Positions 46,951 through 58,675 are shown, counted from the stretch's first letter. The stretch: 64,000 bases of DNA from Hedera helix (GCA_947179155.2 OX359273.1:10219501-10283500), one strand, 5' to 3'. The notes: a model not told the origin generated them from the letters alone. Numbers and translations: made by a program.

Positions 46951-49900
46951 GACCCCGAATTTTATGAAATACAAAATTTAATTTTTCTTCATATATTTTT
47001 TTTTCTGAAACAGTAAGTGGTTAAATTGATAAAGTTAAATGCTAAGGATGTTATGTGTAAATTATATTATGTCGGACAATATTCATTCTGTCGGGGAATA
47101 TTCGTACGACGGCGCCGTACGAACCAATCATTGGTGGACCCTACAAAGAATAATTGTCGAATATAGTAAATGACATAAACAATTTTTAAATGGTCAATGG
47201 TACTACTACTTTTAATTGTTAAAATATCCGGTGGTAAAAGAATAGTAATATATGGTATTACAAGTAACATACGGTATTGCACAGTAGCACACGGTATTGC
47301 ATAGTAGCACACGGCATTGCACAATATTTCGTATTATTAAACTGATAAAGTGGTTATCGTACAATATTTGACTTTATCGTCACATGCACAATAATTCATA
47401 TTATTAAATTGATAATTGTCACAGTAGCATATACACAGTAATTCACATTATTGAATCAATAATTGTCATTACACAGTAACGTATGCTTTCTTTTACATAC
47501 TTTCTGCATTATTGTTATCTCTATTATGATGTCGATTAAACTGTTGTATTTCATTATTAATTGATTTGGTATTTAACTCAGAAAGCTAACTACGCTGTAT
47601 TTATAACAATTAGTCATAATAATAAATAAGTGTGATTTATTGTTGAATAATTGAATTGATAAAGTTATTTGTTTATAATATAAAGTTATGTGATATAAAA
47701 TGAATGGTATAGATTAAAAATAATATATAATTTGAAATGAATGGTGTAGATTAAATATGCTCTTTAAATGAATGGTTTAAATTAAAGAAATCTTAAAAGG
47801 TGAAATGAATGGTATGGATTAAACATTATCTTGAAATGAATAGTTTTGATTAAATTAGAAAATTTTGGTTATGATAAGATTTTTGGCAATAAATAGAGGA
47901 CTTAACTTAAGAAATTTTTCATAACATTCTTACATACATTTTCTTCCACTCTCTAAATACTTCTTTGTGTAAGTTCTCTCTAAGTGTTCTTAAGTCATTC
48001 CTAGTTTTGAAATCTTTTGCATTCTTCTTTGAATTCCCGAGTGGAATTTTCTTATGTACAGTAACTCTTTCGAAAAATCATAGTAAATTCATTATTTATC
48101 AGAATTTAATGAATTGAAAGCTTGTCTCTTCAGTTTTTCGTCCTCTACAACTTTGAAGAAGGAAGTAAAGTCATCTGAAATCATCTTCATGCCTTAAAAT
48201 ACTAAAAACCGTAACCTATTCTGATTTTCGTCACTATTTTTAGTCTTAGTTTTGAAAACTCATAACTCATTCATATTAACTCCGAATTGAGTGATTCTTG
48301 AGTCTATGTCGTCTATCTTTTCGAGAGTAACATTATTTAAAAAACATAAAGAGATTTTAAAAACTCTAGAAGACTCAAAAGTCAGATTCTTTACTACTAC
48401 ATAAACAAACAAGGAAGGATTTGTTCGGCTATAAACTTGTTTCACAATATCAAGGTAAGGAATATCATCTTATTTCATATTCTACTATTCAAACTTACTA
48501 CAGTAAGAGATTATCATTATTTGATTCTCGAAAATAATATCGTTTCTTTCTTACTCGTAAGATGTGCATTTTATTTTCATATATTAAATTGTGGGAATAA
48601 CCTTACGGCGCGGATTACTGCCTGTTGGTGAATAACCTTTCATATTCATTCTTTATTAATCTCTGAGAATAACCTTACTGCGCGGATTACCGCCTGTTTG
48701 GTGAATGACTCTTTGTATTCAATTTTTATTAAATTGTGAGAATAACCTTACGGTGCGAATTATCGCCTGTTGGTGAATAACCTTTCGTATTCGTTCCTTA
48801 TTAATCTCTGAGAATAACCTGACTACACGGATTACCGCATGTTTGGTAAATTACTCTTTGTATTCATTTCTTATTTGTCTGTTGTGGAAATAATTTGTTT
48901 ACACGAATTATTACATGACACTTTTATTTCATATTTGTTTGTAATATCATTTTCTTTCATATTCGTAAGTGATACTATGTTCCTTTGTACTCATAAGGGA
49001 TACCATCTTTTTCATCTTCCATTATTCAAACTTACTATGGTAAGGGTTATTAATTTCCTTCACCTTTTGTTAATCAAACCTGCTACGGTAAGGGATATTA
49101 TTTTCTTTCATACACCTAAATCGAAACTTATTATGGAACTATTGCTTCTATAATTCCTGAAAATATTATTTGTTCCATAATAGTTGCACTTCATCATTTC
49201 AATTGAATCATCCTATTTACGTGAACCTTTCTATTGAACTGTAACCGTTATTCTGAACTGTGGATCTTGAATATCATTTTTAAATTTCACTCCACATCAT
49301 GTTGACAATTTGGACATTATTTGAATCTGCACAAAGTAAACTTCTGATACTTATTATTTATCGTATTTCTTCTGTTCATCCTTTATATCATTCTAATCAT
49401 CCAAAATCAAGTTGTTGTGAATATCTGTGGCCGGGGGCACAGATGCGATATAATTGTTGAATATATGATAGGTTAAAGGCGATATAATAGGTTAAGGGCG
49501 ATACATTTATTCGATGTCTTTTATGGCACGTGGTGAATGTTCTCTTTGGCCCGTAGTGCAAAGATGAACTGTTGTTTGGTATGATTATGACCAAAGGCTG
49601 AATCTGGTATAATCATGATCGTTGGTGTTATATTGAATGTCTTTGGCCCGTAGTGCAAAGATGAACTGTTGATCTGCATGATTATGATCAGGAACTGTAA
49701 ATTGTATTATCTTGACTAATGGTATTTCAGATGATAAAAGTTGACGATATTTTTCCTAAAAAGAGAACCGAGTGGACATTATAGTCTGCATTATTCTTCT
49801 AATAGATTGCTCATTCCACTGCTATTATTGATCTGAACATTGTTCAAGAATTTAAACTGCAGTTTTTGATATAAACCTTGTAGTCTATTGTATTCTATCA

Positions 49901-50238
49901 AGAACTCAACTGTTGAAGGCTAACGATAATTTACTTGTCATTATCTTAGTCATGATATTCTTTACTGGGCTATTTGAGCTCACCCTTTCTTTTGTTCCAT
50001 TACTTTTCAACAGGAGATGAGAACGTAGCTGGGTCTAGCCGGGAAATGGAGTGAGAGTCTGAGGGATAGCTATCGTAGTCTTCACGTATTGTAAAATAAT
50101 GTGATAATAATAGTGAAGACTTAGTTGTGTATTATTATACACTATATTATTGAACGTTGTTCTACCTTGTAATAATTTTATTGTAGTCTTTTGACAACTC
50201 AAGTTTGGGCTGTGTGGGCCTAGATTTGGGGTGTCACA
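46946..50238 (+). repeat. F 3' LTR (3293 bp)
   Basis: Collinear with 40103-43403; the main differences are one fewer gtcggggaatattcgt unit and changes in the acagtagcacac repeats near 47270-47330. The TATA (about 47887), the 72-bp array (48593-48882) and the terminal GGTGTCACA are conserved. Confidence 0.92.
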
Positions 50239-50784
50239 CTTTCCACAAAAATGAACATTTTATGATTCTATCAATCATTTTTCTTCACATGTACACCTTT
50301 TTTTCCTCTCATCGATTTTGACTTGTTTTTTAAGCATTTTTCGTACTTTCAGATCTTATGGACATTCATTTTTCATTGCTTGGAGAATTGTATCGTTAAT
50401 CATAATGCATTCGTTAACTGTATCATTAATCGCATCATATCGAATCTCATTGCATCGTATCGTATCAAAAATCATATCGTGATGCAAATTGCATATCGCA
50501 GTGCTTGATTCAATTCATTTCTTGTCTTTTTTATCTTAGATTTATAACTCAAAAATTCAAATTTCAACTCTATATTTCATATTTCAACTTTTTATCGCAA
50601 CTCTTTATCGTAACTCTCTTTTTTCTTATATCGCATTGCTTAAGTCAATTCTCTCTTTTATTTTTTAATCTGATTTCCTTATGTTTTTGTTTGGCTTTAA
50701 TGCCTGACAACGCTTTCTTTCAAATTTCAGTTTTTGGTAACGTTTCTTAAAATATGATTTGATTTTGATTTTGATTTTGATTTG
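50239..50784 (-). other. H 3' UTR, middle part
   Basis: Non-coding, low-complexity DNA: ATCGTATCG/gcatcg words at 50370-50480 and a (gatttt)n run at about 50757-50785. Continuous with 40000-40102 before F inserted. No gene is visible; the frames here (61-81 codons) are AT-rich noise. Confidence 0.6.
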
Positions 50785-51030
50785 AAATTCATTTCTCTTT
50801 CACAAAATTTATTTTTCTGCCACTGGATTATGTTTCATAATCCTAAATTCATTTTTCTTCTACTGGATTATGTTTCGTAATCCAAAATTCATTTGTCTTC
50901 CACTGCATTATGTTTCATAATCCAAAATTCGTTTGTCTTTTACTGGATTACGTTTCATAATCCGAAATTCATTTTTCTTCTACTAGATTATGTTTCATAA
51001 TCTGAGATTCATTTTTCTTTTACTTAATTT
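50785..51030. repeat. 40-bp tandem repeat with hairpin units in H 3' UTR
   Basis: The word actggatta/actgcatta/actagatta recurs at exactly 40-bp steps (50821, 50861, 50901, 50941, 50981). Each unit holds the perfect inverted repeat GGATTATG-TTT-CATAATCC, with one or two changes in some copies, followed by aaattcatttttcttct. About five to six copies. Tandem repeats between pol and 3' LTR are known in Tat/Ogre elements. Confidence 0.9.
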
Positions 51031-51229
51031 CGCCGCATTGCAATCGCTTAGAGAATACAATAATCAATTGAACAAAATTGAAAAGAAAATGTACATGATT
51101 AGTCATTCGGAGTTCTTCTCATGAATTAGATATGGATCCCCACGCGTCAAGCAATTTATAGGGCCTCCTTGGGGTTCCTCTTCGTAGATCGTCCTTGACA
51201 CCCGTTCTCTTCGTTTAACTTAACATCCT

Positions 51230-51900
51230 CGTCGATTAGCTGAGTCATGCATTTGTCCGATCTGTATTGATCTTAATGAGATGGATGATGGAATTACTAA
51301 GATATATTGTCCTTATGATTCAGTTCCCTCCATATTCATGGCATCGTCAAAATGCATTTTTTAAAATTGACCTTTATGTTTTGTTTACAGAATTGCCAAT
51401 ATGTCTTCGTAGAGGAAATAGATTTCCAGAGGTTTTAATCCACTTGAGGCTACATCAGATAATTGTTTCGTAATTCCTTAACGTTTCACAGATTTTTGGG
51501 TCATGTAGGCAATGTTAAACTATTGGAGGATCCGCTACCACCTTGCTATTATGTAATTCAATACTGGTTTGTCAAATATGTATTTTAAAGGATCCATGCG
51601 AGAGGTCGAGTAAGTAGTATGTCTATACAGATAATGTCATCGTCTCATTGCAGCCTAGTACAACAAGTTTTTACAATCAAAATGTAATTTTGCTCATAAC
51701 TATTGAACCTTTTGCTGAGATAAAATATGGCTCCTCCTTTGCCTGTGTCGTCCTTATGCCCAAGCATGCACCCCATCGCACTGTAGTTAACAGATATGCC
51801 CACGAACAGAAGAATTCCATCCCTTGGAGGCATAAGAATTGGCACTTAGATATGTTGGTTTTTAAGGAAAACTTCTTGACATTCCTCATTTCACTTCTCG
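51230..51900 (-). pseudogene. H RNase H and second RNase H remnant
   Basis: On the minus strand, 51845-51645 encodes ILLFVGISVNYSAMGCMLGH, then AIFYLSKRFNSYEQNYILIV and KTCC, the Tat-type RNase H. 51610-51480 continues with RMDPLKYIFDKPVLNYIIAR (family MDPLKYLFEKP...ARW). 51380-51330 has a DDAMNMEGT-like scrap resembling the start of the additional RNase H (aRH, FDGA.N..G) that marks the Tat lineage. This last call is weak. Many frameshifts. Integrase is not found between here and the 3' UTR. Confidence 0.75.
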
Positions 51901-52062
51901 GAGGAATTCTTTCTCAGCAATTTAAAAATTAGCTCGCAGGTGGTCTTTAACTATGATATGATTCGGTTGATGAAATTAATTCTTCCAAAGAACCCTCGTA
52001 TTTCCTTTTTTATCCGTGGCATTGGCCTTTTTGTAATGGCTTTGATTTTGATAGGGTATATC
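51900..52062 (-). pseudogene. H RT C-terminal connection
   Basis: The minus-strand frame reads KRPMPRIKKEIRGFFGRINF then INRII, with IFKLLRKNS following. This is the RT thumb/connection of Tat-type elements (family P.P.T.KEVRGFLGRL.YI.RFI). The frame is cut at 52062 by copia element G; its upstream part is at 58676-58960. Confidence 0.85.
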
Positions 52063-53729
52063 TGAAAGTAGTATGCCCTCAAGCCAATCACATTTGATGT
52101 GATAAGCATATACTTTGTAATCTTGTTCGTTTATTAATAAAAGAATCAAGGCATTTCTTTATTCATGATTAATTACTTGAATTAATCAAATGGATAAACT
52201 CATAGTTTTTGAGCAATGCTTTTAGAACCATAATGAGGATCATGCTAATGTGATCTAAATTCAAGATAGCTCAAAACTAAAATTGTTCCTAATCGTTGGA
52301 TCACTAAAAAGGGGATTAGTAGATTCGGATAGATTGGTACATACTATGCTTGCTCTTATGAAGAGGATGATTGATCTCATAATCATTTGTGTAGAGACAC
52401 TAAAGCAAGTATGTAGGTGCTTATTAGAGAATAAGTTCACTGAACGTGACTCGCTCAAGGAACACCTAATGGAGTCTTACTTGCCTGTCAATAGGAGTTC
52501 CTTTTGTGATAGTAGTACAAGTGATCCTTGGACTTGAGATCATCATAGTATCTTGTGTATGATGAATTATGTTTTGACATATTCCTTAAAACCTTTAGGG
52601 TGTATCAAAGGGTATGATCGGATATAATAAGTCATACATGGAGATAGGTGAGTGATCAACAAAGAATCTACCACTTCTAGTAAAAGAAGGGAATGTCCTA
52701 TGCGATTCGATAAATGACAACTCAGTAGTCCTTGGCCAAGGCAGAATGGAAATTAGAAAGTAGTTTCCAATTCACATTAATTAGAGTTATTCATTTAAGG
52801 ATCGAAATGCATATAATCAAATAAAATAAGACTTGACAGTAATACCATGTCTTATATTTGATTGGGACATTGTGAGGTAGAAGGATTGAATTGTACGGTA
52901 ACTATTCGCTGAATAGGTTCTTTTGTGATTAAATGTTGAAATCTATATTATCTGGAAAGTCGTTGATCGCTAAGGGGGCTTACCCTTATTATGGAATAAA
53001 TATTATTTATTTAAATGAATTAAATAGTTTAATTTATTTATATAAATAAGATTAGAATAGTTCTAATTAATTTATTTTATAACCGGTTTAATATGGAGAA
53101 CCTAAAGGGTCACACCGCAAAAGGAAAATAATTATTTAAGAAGTAAATGGCATAATTGTAATAATGAATTAAGTATATTTAATTTATACTATGAGGATAG
53201 AATAAATTAAATAGCTTAATATTTATTATTTAGTATTTTGGAAATACTAATTATAAATTAATAAAAGGAGTCTTATTATTATTATTACTATTATCATTAT
53301 TATTTAGTTCCTAAATGGTTTAGGAATTAATTAATAAGAGTACTCTCATAATTAATAATTAAGTTCCTAAATAGTTTAGGAATTATAATTATTATATTAA
53401 ATTAATTAAGTTCCTAATTAGATTAGGAGTTTAATTAAAACCCCTATTCCTAAAGGTGTTAGGAGGGTTTACTAAATCTATAAATAAGAGAAGTCTTATT
53501 ATAGATTAGGGTTACACACATACACTTCCATAAGTTTATGGGAGAGTACTCACATATTCTCTAGAGAGAGAAAACTAGGGTTTGCCATCACCCACTTCTT
53601 GAATTATTATTATTCCTTGGTGGATCACCTCTAGAGGCCAAACACTTGGGTGGCTAACATTGATCATTGAAATCAAATTGGTGAAATTCAAGGAGAACGT
53701 GAAGGATTTGGAGGTGAACTTGTACCCGT
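52063..53729 (+). repeat. G 5' LTR, 3' end deleted
   Basis: Starts TGAAAGTAGTATGCC and is collinear with the 3' LTR up to tgtacccgtt. The last roughly 170 bp of the LTR, the PBS and the start of gag are missing. A TATA (tctataaataag) is at 53477-53489. AT-rich parts contain aattaagttcctaa repeats. The 84-codon frame at 52283-52537 recurs in the other LTR and is not a recognised protein. Confidence 0.88.
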
Positions 53730-53790
53730 TGGAGGTGAACTTGTACCCACTTCTTGAATTATTATTATTCCTTGGTGGATCACCCTTTCA
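53730..53790. repeat. Scrambled duplication at the G 5' LTR breakpoint
   Basis: After tgtacccgtt the sequence repeats ggaggtgaacttgtaccc (also at 53710-53728). It then jumps to cttcttgaattattattatt...ggtggatcacc, a second copy of 53597-53629, before running into gag. This is a deletion with filler copied from nearby sequence. Confidence 0.8.
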
Positions 53791-54150
53791 CAAATTGTTG
53801 TGAATTTTAACATTAATAAGCTTGAAGTCAGTTTACCTGATTTACTTAAATATGTTGAATAAGTTGAGAGTCACTTTCCTTCCAAGAAAGACCAAGTCTT
53901 ACTAGTAGATGAATCTTCTAAGATAAAGAAGATGGCCAAAAGTGTTTCTGAGGAGTCAGAAAAGATAGAAGGCAAAAGAAATGCTAAACAAAGGACATAA
54001 ATAAAAGTGATCCCAAGGGCAAAGGAGTTTGCTTTCATTGCGATAAGCTGGGACACTGGAAGAACAACTGCAAGAGAGTTGCAGTAGTTAAGCAGAAGAA
54101 ACTTAGTGAAGCTTCAACTGCAGATATAGATTTGTTCATAATGAAATAGA
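53790..54150 (+). pseudogene. G gag C-terminal part with zinc knuckle
   Basis: Frames contain NKLEVSLPDLLKYVE, a Lys/Glu-rich linker (KKMAKSVSEESEKIEGK), then the intact CCHC knuckle CFHCDKLGHWKNNC at 54031-54072. Two frameshifts or stops occur between them. It is the RNA-binding end of copia gag, followed by the protease. Confidence 0.82.
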
Positions 54151-54950
54151 ACTTTCTATAAGTCAAGTTTCTACTTAGGTATTAGATACCGGCTGGAGGT
54201 CTCAAATATGCAAGCCGTTGCAGAGACTAAGCAGAAGTAGAAAACTGAACTAAAGATAAGTAATCCTGTGCGTGGGGAATGGAGCAAAAGGTTGCTGCAT
54301 TAATCACAGGAACTTACAGTTTAGCATTGCGTACGGGCACATCCATTTAGTTAGTAAGATGTTACTATGTTGATTACTTGATGGATTTTGTAACCTTGAC
54401 TTACATGAAAATATTTCAAAATTGAACAAACTAAAGGCAAAGAGATGATATGGATCATACCTTCATGCAATACTGTTAACTCGGTCATGTTAATGAAACA
54501 AGACTAAACAAGTTGTATAAAGATAGGTTTTTAGAGCCTTTTGATTATGAATCAAATACAACTTGTGAATCTTGTATCATGGAAAATATGACTAAATCTT
54601 CATTTAGTGGACATGGAGAGCGAGTTATGGAGTTGTTAGAGATGGTACACACAGTCGTGTGTAGGACCTATGACAACAAATGCAAGAGGAGGGTATTCAT
54701 TCATTACTTTCACTGATGATTCTAGATTTCGATATATGTATTTGATGAAATACAAATCTGAATCGTTTGAAACGTTCAAAGAATTCAAAAGTGAAGTATA
54801 GAAACTAAAGGCCAAAAGTATTAAAGTTCTTCGATTAGATCGAGAAGGGAATACTTAAGCAATAAGTTTCTAGATCATCTTAAGCGAAATGGTATTCTCA
54901 CACAATGGACATGGTGATGATCCATGATGAGTTATACCAATCTTCCAGTA
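54150..54950 (+). pseudogene. G protease and integrase, degenerate
   Basis: VLDTGWRSQICK at 54180 is a copia protease start (family WVLDTGCGSHIC), with the catalytic Asp kept. 54513-54716 encodes the pre-integrase zinc region and core start: FDYESNTTCESCIMENMTKS, then GHGERVMELLEMVHT. After a frameshift, YSFITFTDDSRFRYMYLMK and SESFETFKEFKSEV follow. LRLDREG at about 54830 corresponds to the second catalytic Asp (LRSDRGGE), here followed by a stop. The third catalytic Glu region (W.GVSERRN) is missing around 54910. Confidence 0.8.
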
Positions 54951-55069
54951 TACTTCTAGGGTTATACCTTAGAAACGATCGCATATCTACTAAATCAGAT
55001 ACTTTCTTATTTCCTCCTCAAGACTTCATATGAGTCATGGATAAGGAGGAAACCAAGTCTTAAGTATGT

Positions 55070-56210
55070 TAAGATTTGGATTGTCCAACTTATGTCAAAA
55101 GGTTTGACAATGATAAGTTTGGGACAAGATCTGATAAGTGTAAACTTGTGGGATATCCTAAAGAAAGTTTAGGGTATCACTTCTATAATCCAACTAACTA
55201 AAAGGTGTTTGTTGAAACACGCTGCCTTATAGGAAAAGAAGTTTTTCCTTAAAGGGTTAGTAGGAGTAAAATAGATCTTGAAGAAGTTCAAGAACCACAA
55301 AACACTACAGATTAAGTGAAGGAATCTGTATAAGTAAATAAACCTATTGTACCACAACCAAGTCGTAAATCTGGTTTAGTACCGAAGATACCTAAATGGT
55401 ATGGATTCATCATAGATGATGGTGATGAGGTATGCATCATAGTGGATGATGATCCAGTTACATACGATGAGGTATGAGTATTAGATACTCAATAGAAATG
55501 ACTGCTGATCATAAAATCCGAAATGGGTCTTTGGAGAAAGACTAAAGCAGATGGCTAGGTGTAGACCTATAAGACCTAACTAGTGGTTAAAAGATTTCAA
55601 ACAAGGTCAATGAGTTGACTAAAATGAAATTTTTCACTAGTGAAAATGCATATATAAATTCGGATTTTATTTGCAATTGTAGCTTACTATACAAAATGAT
55701 GTATGTATGATACAACCAAGATGATTTATCTCTATATAGATGGAGTAAATCAAGTATGTAAGTTACAACAATCCAGTTTTGGATTGGAGCAAATTTCTCA
55801 AAGATGGAACATCCGTTTTGATGAGACAATCAAAGGAGTTTGATTTTATCAAAGACGATGATGAACCAAGTGTGTACAAAGGTTAGTGGGAGCACTGTGA
55901 CATTCATAGTATTATATGGTGATATAATACTGATAAGGAATGACATACTGATGCTATAATCAGTAAAGATGTGGTTATCTAAACACTTCTCCGTGAAGGA
56001 CTTGGGAGAAGTATCTTATATTTTGGGGATAAATATCTATAGAGATAGATCACAAAGGATGTTTGGCTTATCCCAAGGAACGTACATTGATTATATGCTA
56101 AAGAAGTTTAGCATGAAAGATTCCAAAAAAAGGGCTCATGCCGATGGGTCCTGGAATACATCTCTCAAAGAAGTAGGCCCCAAAGATACCTGAAGAGAGA
56201 GAGAGAGACC
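55070..56210 (+). pseudogene. G reverse transcriptase and linker, degenerate
   Basis: The linker keeps VKRFDNDKFGTRSDKCKLVGY-like words (55090-55160), the post-integrase block of copia. RT pieces: the K.V.DVKTAFLNG region is decayed, and the YVDD box reads LYGDIILIRN near 55910 with one codon lost. 55969-56193 gives WLSKHFSVKDLGEVSYILGI, RDRSQRMFGLSQGTYIDYML and KKFSMKDSKK. Stops and frameshifts occur throughout. Confidence 0.83.
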
Positions 56211-56389
56211 GTATAAGTAAGACTCCTTATGCCTCAGCAATAGGATCTATCATATACGGGATGATATGTACTTGACCTAATATTGCTTATGCATGATAAG
56301 CAGATATCAGTTCATTTCTGGAGAAGAATATTAGAAAAGAGTTTCTAATGATGAGTCTGATATAAAACTAGAAGGCTTAACAAACTCAA

Positions 56390-56822
56390 GTTTGTTCAGA
56401 CTAATCAAGATAACAGCATATCCGTTTCAGGTAATATGATTACCTTGAACAGTGCTGCAGTGAGTTGGAAAGGTTCCAAACAGCAAGGAGTTGCTGATTT
56501 AGTGACAAATACATAGTAAATAACCATAAGTGAAGCTGCAAAGGTGATTGTTTGGTTCAACAAGTTCATTACAGAACTTATAATGGTTCTTAGTATTAAA
56601 GGAGTTTAATTTGCCAAAGAACCTAGGTCTCATCTGAAATCCAAACATATGTTGCAGCACTTTCATATGATTAGATGAATCATTGAAAAGGAGACAACAC
56701 CATAAAGATGGCAAGCTCTTAGAACAATATTACAGATCCATTAACTAAAGCATTTACTAAGCAATTTGTACGCCACTTAGAGAAGAATGGTATAGGGATA
56801 CCAAAGGGCGATTGGCTTTAGT
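56390..56822 (+). pseudogene. G RNase H, degenerate
   Basis: Frames give TLNSAAVSWKGSKQQGVADL, ISEAAKVIVWFNKFITEL and AKEPRSHLKSKHMLQHFHMI, the copia RNase H. The first catalytic region (Y.DSDWA) is decayed. The domain ends just before the PPT as expected. Confidence 0.82.
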
Positions 56823-56823
56823 G

Positions 56824-56835
56824 CAAGTGGGAGAT
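56824..56835 (+). other. G polypurine tract
   Basis: caagtgggagat directly before TGAAAG; aagtgggaga is the usual copia PPT. Confidence 0.88.
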
Positions 56836-58670
56836 TGAAAGTAGTATGCCCTCAAGCCAATCACATTTGATGTGATAAGCATATACTTTGTAATCTTGTT
56901 CGTTTATTAATAAAAGAATCAAGGCATTTCTTTATTCATGATTAATTACTTGAATTAATCAAATGGATAAACTCATAGTTTTTGAGCAATGCTTTTAGAA
57001 CCATAATGAGGATCATGCTAATGAGATCTAAATTCAAGATAGCTCAAAACTAAAATTGTTCCTAATCGTTGGATCACTAAAAAGGGGATTAGTAGATTCG
57101 GATAGATTGGTACATACTATGCTTGCTCTTATGAAGAGGATGATTGATCTCATAATCATTTGTGTAGAGACACTAAAGCAAGTATGTAGGTGCTTATTAG
57201 AGAATAAGTTCACTGAACGTGACTCGCTCAAGGAACACCTAATGGAGTCTTACTTACCTGTCAATAGGAGTTCCTTTTGTGATAGTAGTACAAGTGATCC
57301 TTGGACTTGAGATCATCATAGTATCTTGTGTATGATGAATTATGTTTTGACATATTCCTTAAAACCTTTAGGGTGTATCAAAGGGTATGATCGGATATAA
57401 TAAGTCATACATGGAGATAGGTGAGTGATCAACAAAGAATCTACCACTTCTAGTAAAAGAAGGGAATGTCCTATGCGATTCGATAAATGACAACTCAGTA
57501 GTCCTTGGCCAAGGCAGAATGGAAATTAGAAAGTAGTTTCCAATTCACATTAATTAGAGTTATTCATTTAAGGATCGAAATGCATATAATCAAATAAAAT
57601 AAGACTTGACAGTAATACCATGTCTTATATTTGATTGGGACATTGTGAGGTAGAAGGATTGAATTGTACGGTAACTATTCGCTGAATAGGTTCTTTTGTG
57701 ATTAAATGTTGAAATCTATATTATCTGGAAAGTCGTTGATCGCTAAGGGGGCTTACCCTTATTATGGAATAAATATTATTTATTTAAATGAATTAAATAG
57801 TTTAATTTATTTATATAAATAAGATTAGAATAGTTCTAATTAATTTATTTTATAACCGGTTTAATATGGAGAACCTAAAGGGTCACACCGCAAAAGGAAA
57901 ATAATTATTTAAGAAGTAAATGGCATAATTGTAATAATGAATTAAGTATATTTAATTTATACTATGAGGATAGAATAAATTAAATAGCTTAATATTTATT
58001 ATTTAGTATTTTGGAAATACTAATTATAAATTAATAAAAGGAGTCTTATTATTATTATTACTATTATCATTATTATTTAGTTCCTAAATGGTTTAGGAAT
58101 TAATTAATAAGAGTACTCTCATAATTAATAATTAAGTTCCTAAATAGTTTAGGAATTATAATTATTATATTACATTAATTAAGTTCCTAATTAGATTAGG
58201 AGTTTAATTAAAAATCCTATTCCTAAAGGTGTTAGGAGGGTTTACTAAATCTATAAATAAGAGAAGTCTTATTATGGATTAGGGTTACACACATACACTT
58301 CCATAAGTTTATGGGAGAGTACTCACATATTCTCTAGAGAGAAAACTAAGGTTTGCCATCACCCACTTCTTGAATTATTATTTTTCCTTGGTGGATCACC
58401 TCTAGAGGCGAAACACTTGGGTGGCTAACATTGATCATTGAAATCAAATCGGTGAAATTCAAGGAGAACGCGAAGGATTTGGAGGTGAACTTGTACCCGT
58501 TGAAGCTTTGAGTTCTACAAGGGTATATCTCTAACTTCTTCTTTATTAATTAATAATTGCGCATAAAGGTTGATCCTGGATTATGGTTTGTAAATTTTTA
58601 AATTTGATTTTACCATGCTTCCGCTATTTTTATGCAATTTGATTGCGTCTATGAATATTACAAACCAACA
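56836..58670 (+). repeat. G 3' LTR (1835 bp)
   Basis: TGAAAGTAG...AAACCAACA, complete. A TATA is at about 58250-58261. A short duplicate of the 5' flank word agggtatatc occurs inside at about 58519-58528, but the true end is at 58670, because the duplication ATATC follows it. Confidence 0.9.
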
Positions 58671-58675
58671 ATATC

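Larger units (their letters stand above)
40103..50238 (+). mobile_element. F: full-length Ty3/gypsy element (Tekay-like chromovirus) with pol deletions
   Basis: LTRs 40103-43403 and 46946-50238 with the perfect duplication CTTTC (40098-40102 and 50239-50243). It has a tRNA-Met PBS (43405) and a PPT (46931-46945). The 3.5-kb interior holds a gag start, protease, the first part of RT, RNase H and a long intact integrase/chromodomain frame. The gag core and knuckle and the RT catalytic core are deleted. The LTRs look about 1 percent different by eye, so this is a fairly recent insertion (into the H 3' UTR). It cannot be autonomous. Confidence 0.92.
52063..58670 (+). mobile_element. G: Ty1/copia element, interior degenerate
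   Basis: Flanked by the perfect duplication ATATC (52058-52062 and 58671-58675) and inserted in the RT of H, which rejoins in frame when G is removed. The order gag, protease, integrase, RT, RNase H (integrase before RT) defines Ty1/copia. The LTRs differ at only about a dozen positions by eye over the first 1.66 kb, yet the coding part is full of stops and frameshifts and the PBS region is deleted. Confidence 0.9.

Noticed and set aside
42003..49153. A 104-codon frame repeated identically in both F LTRs (42003-42317 and 48839-49153)
   Set aside because: It is duplicated only because the LTRs are; the translation is hydrophobic AT-rich noise, spans the tandem repeat and has no coding-like features.
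50785..51030. Possible CRISPR array, given regular repeats with hairpins
   Set aside because: The period is a constant 40 bp with near-identical linkers, so there are no unique spacers; no cas genes; plant transposon context.
52283..57310. An 84-codon frame in both G LTRs (52283-52537 and 57056-57310)
   Set aside because: Same reason: it sits in U3 of a copia LTR and has no recognised domain.
58519..58528. agggtatatc repeated at the 5' flank of G and within its 3' LTR, as a 10-bp duplication
   Set aside because: Copia duplications are 5 bp, and the perfect ATATC after ...AACCAACA at 58671-58675, together with rejoining of the H RT frame, gives the true end.
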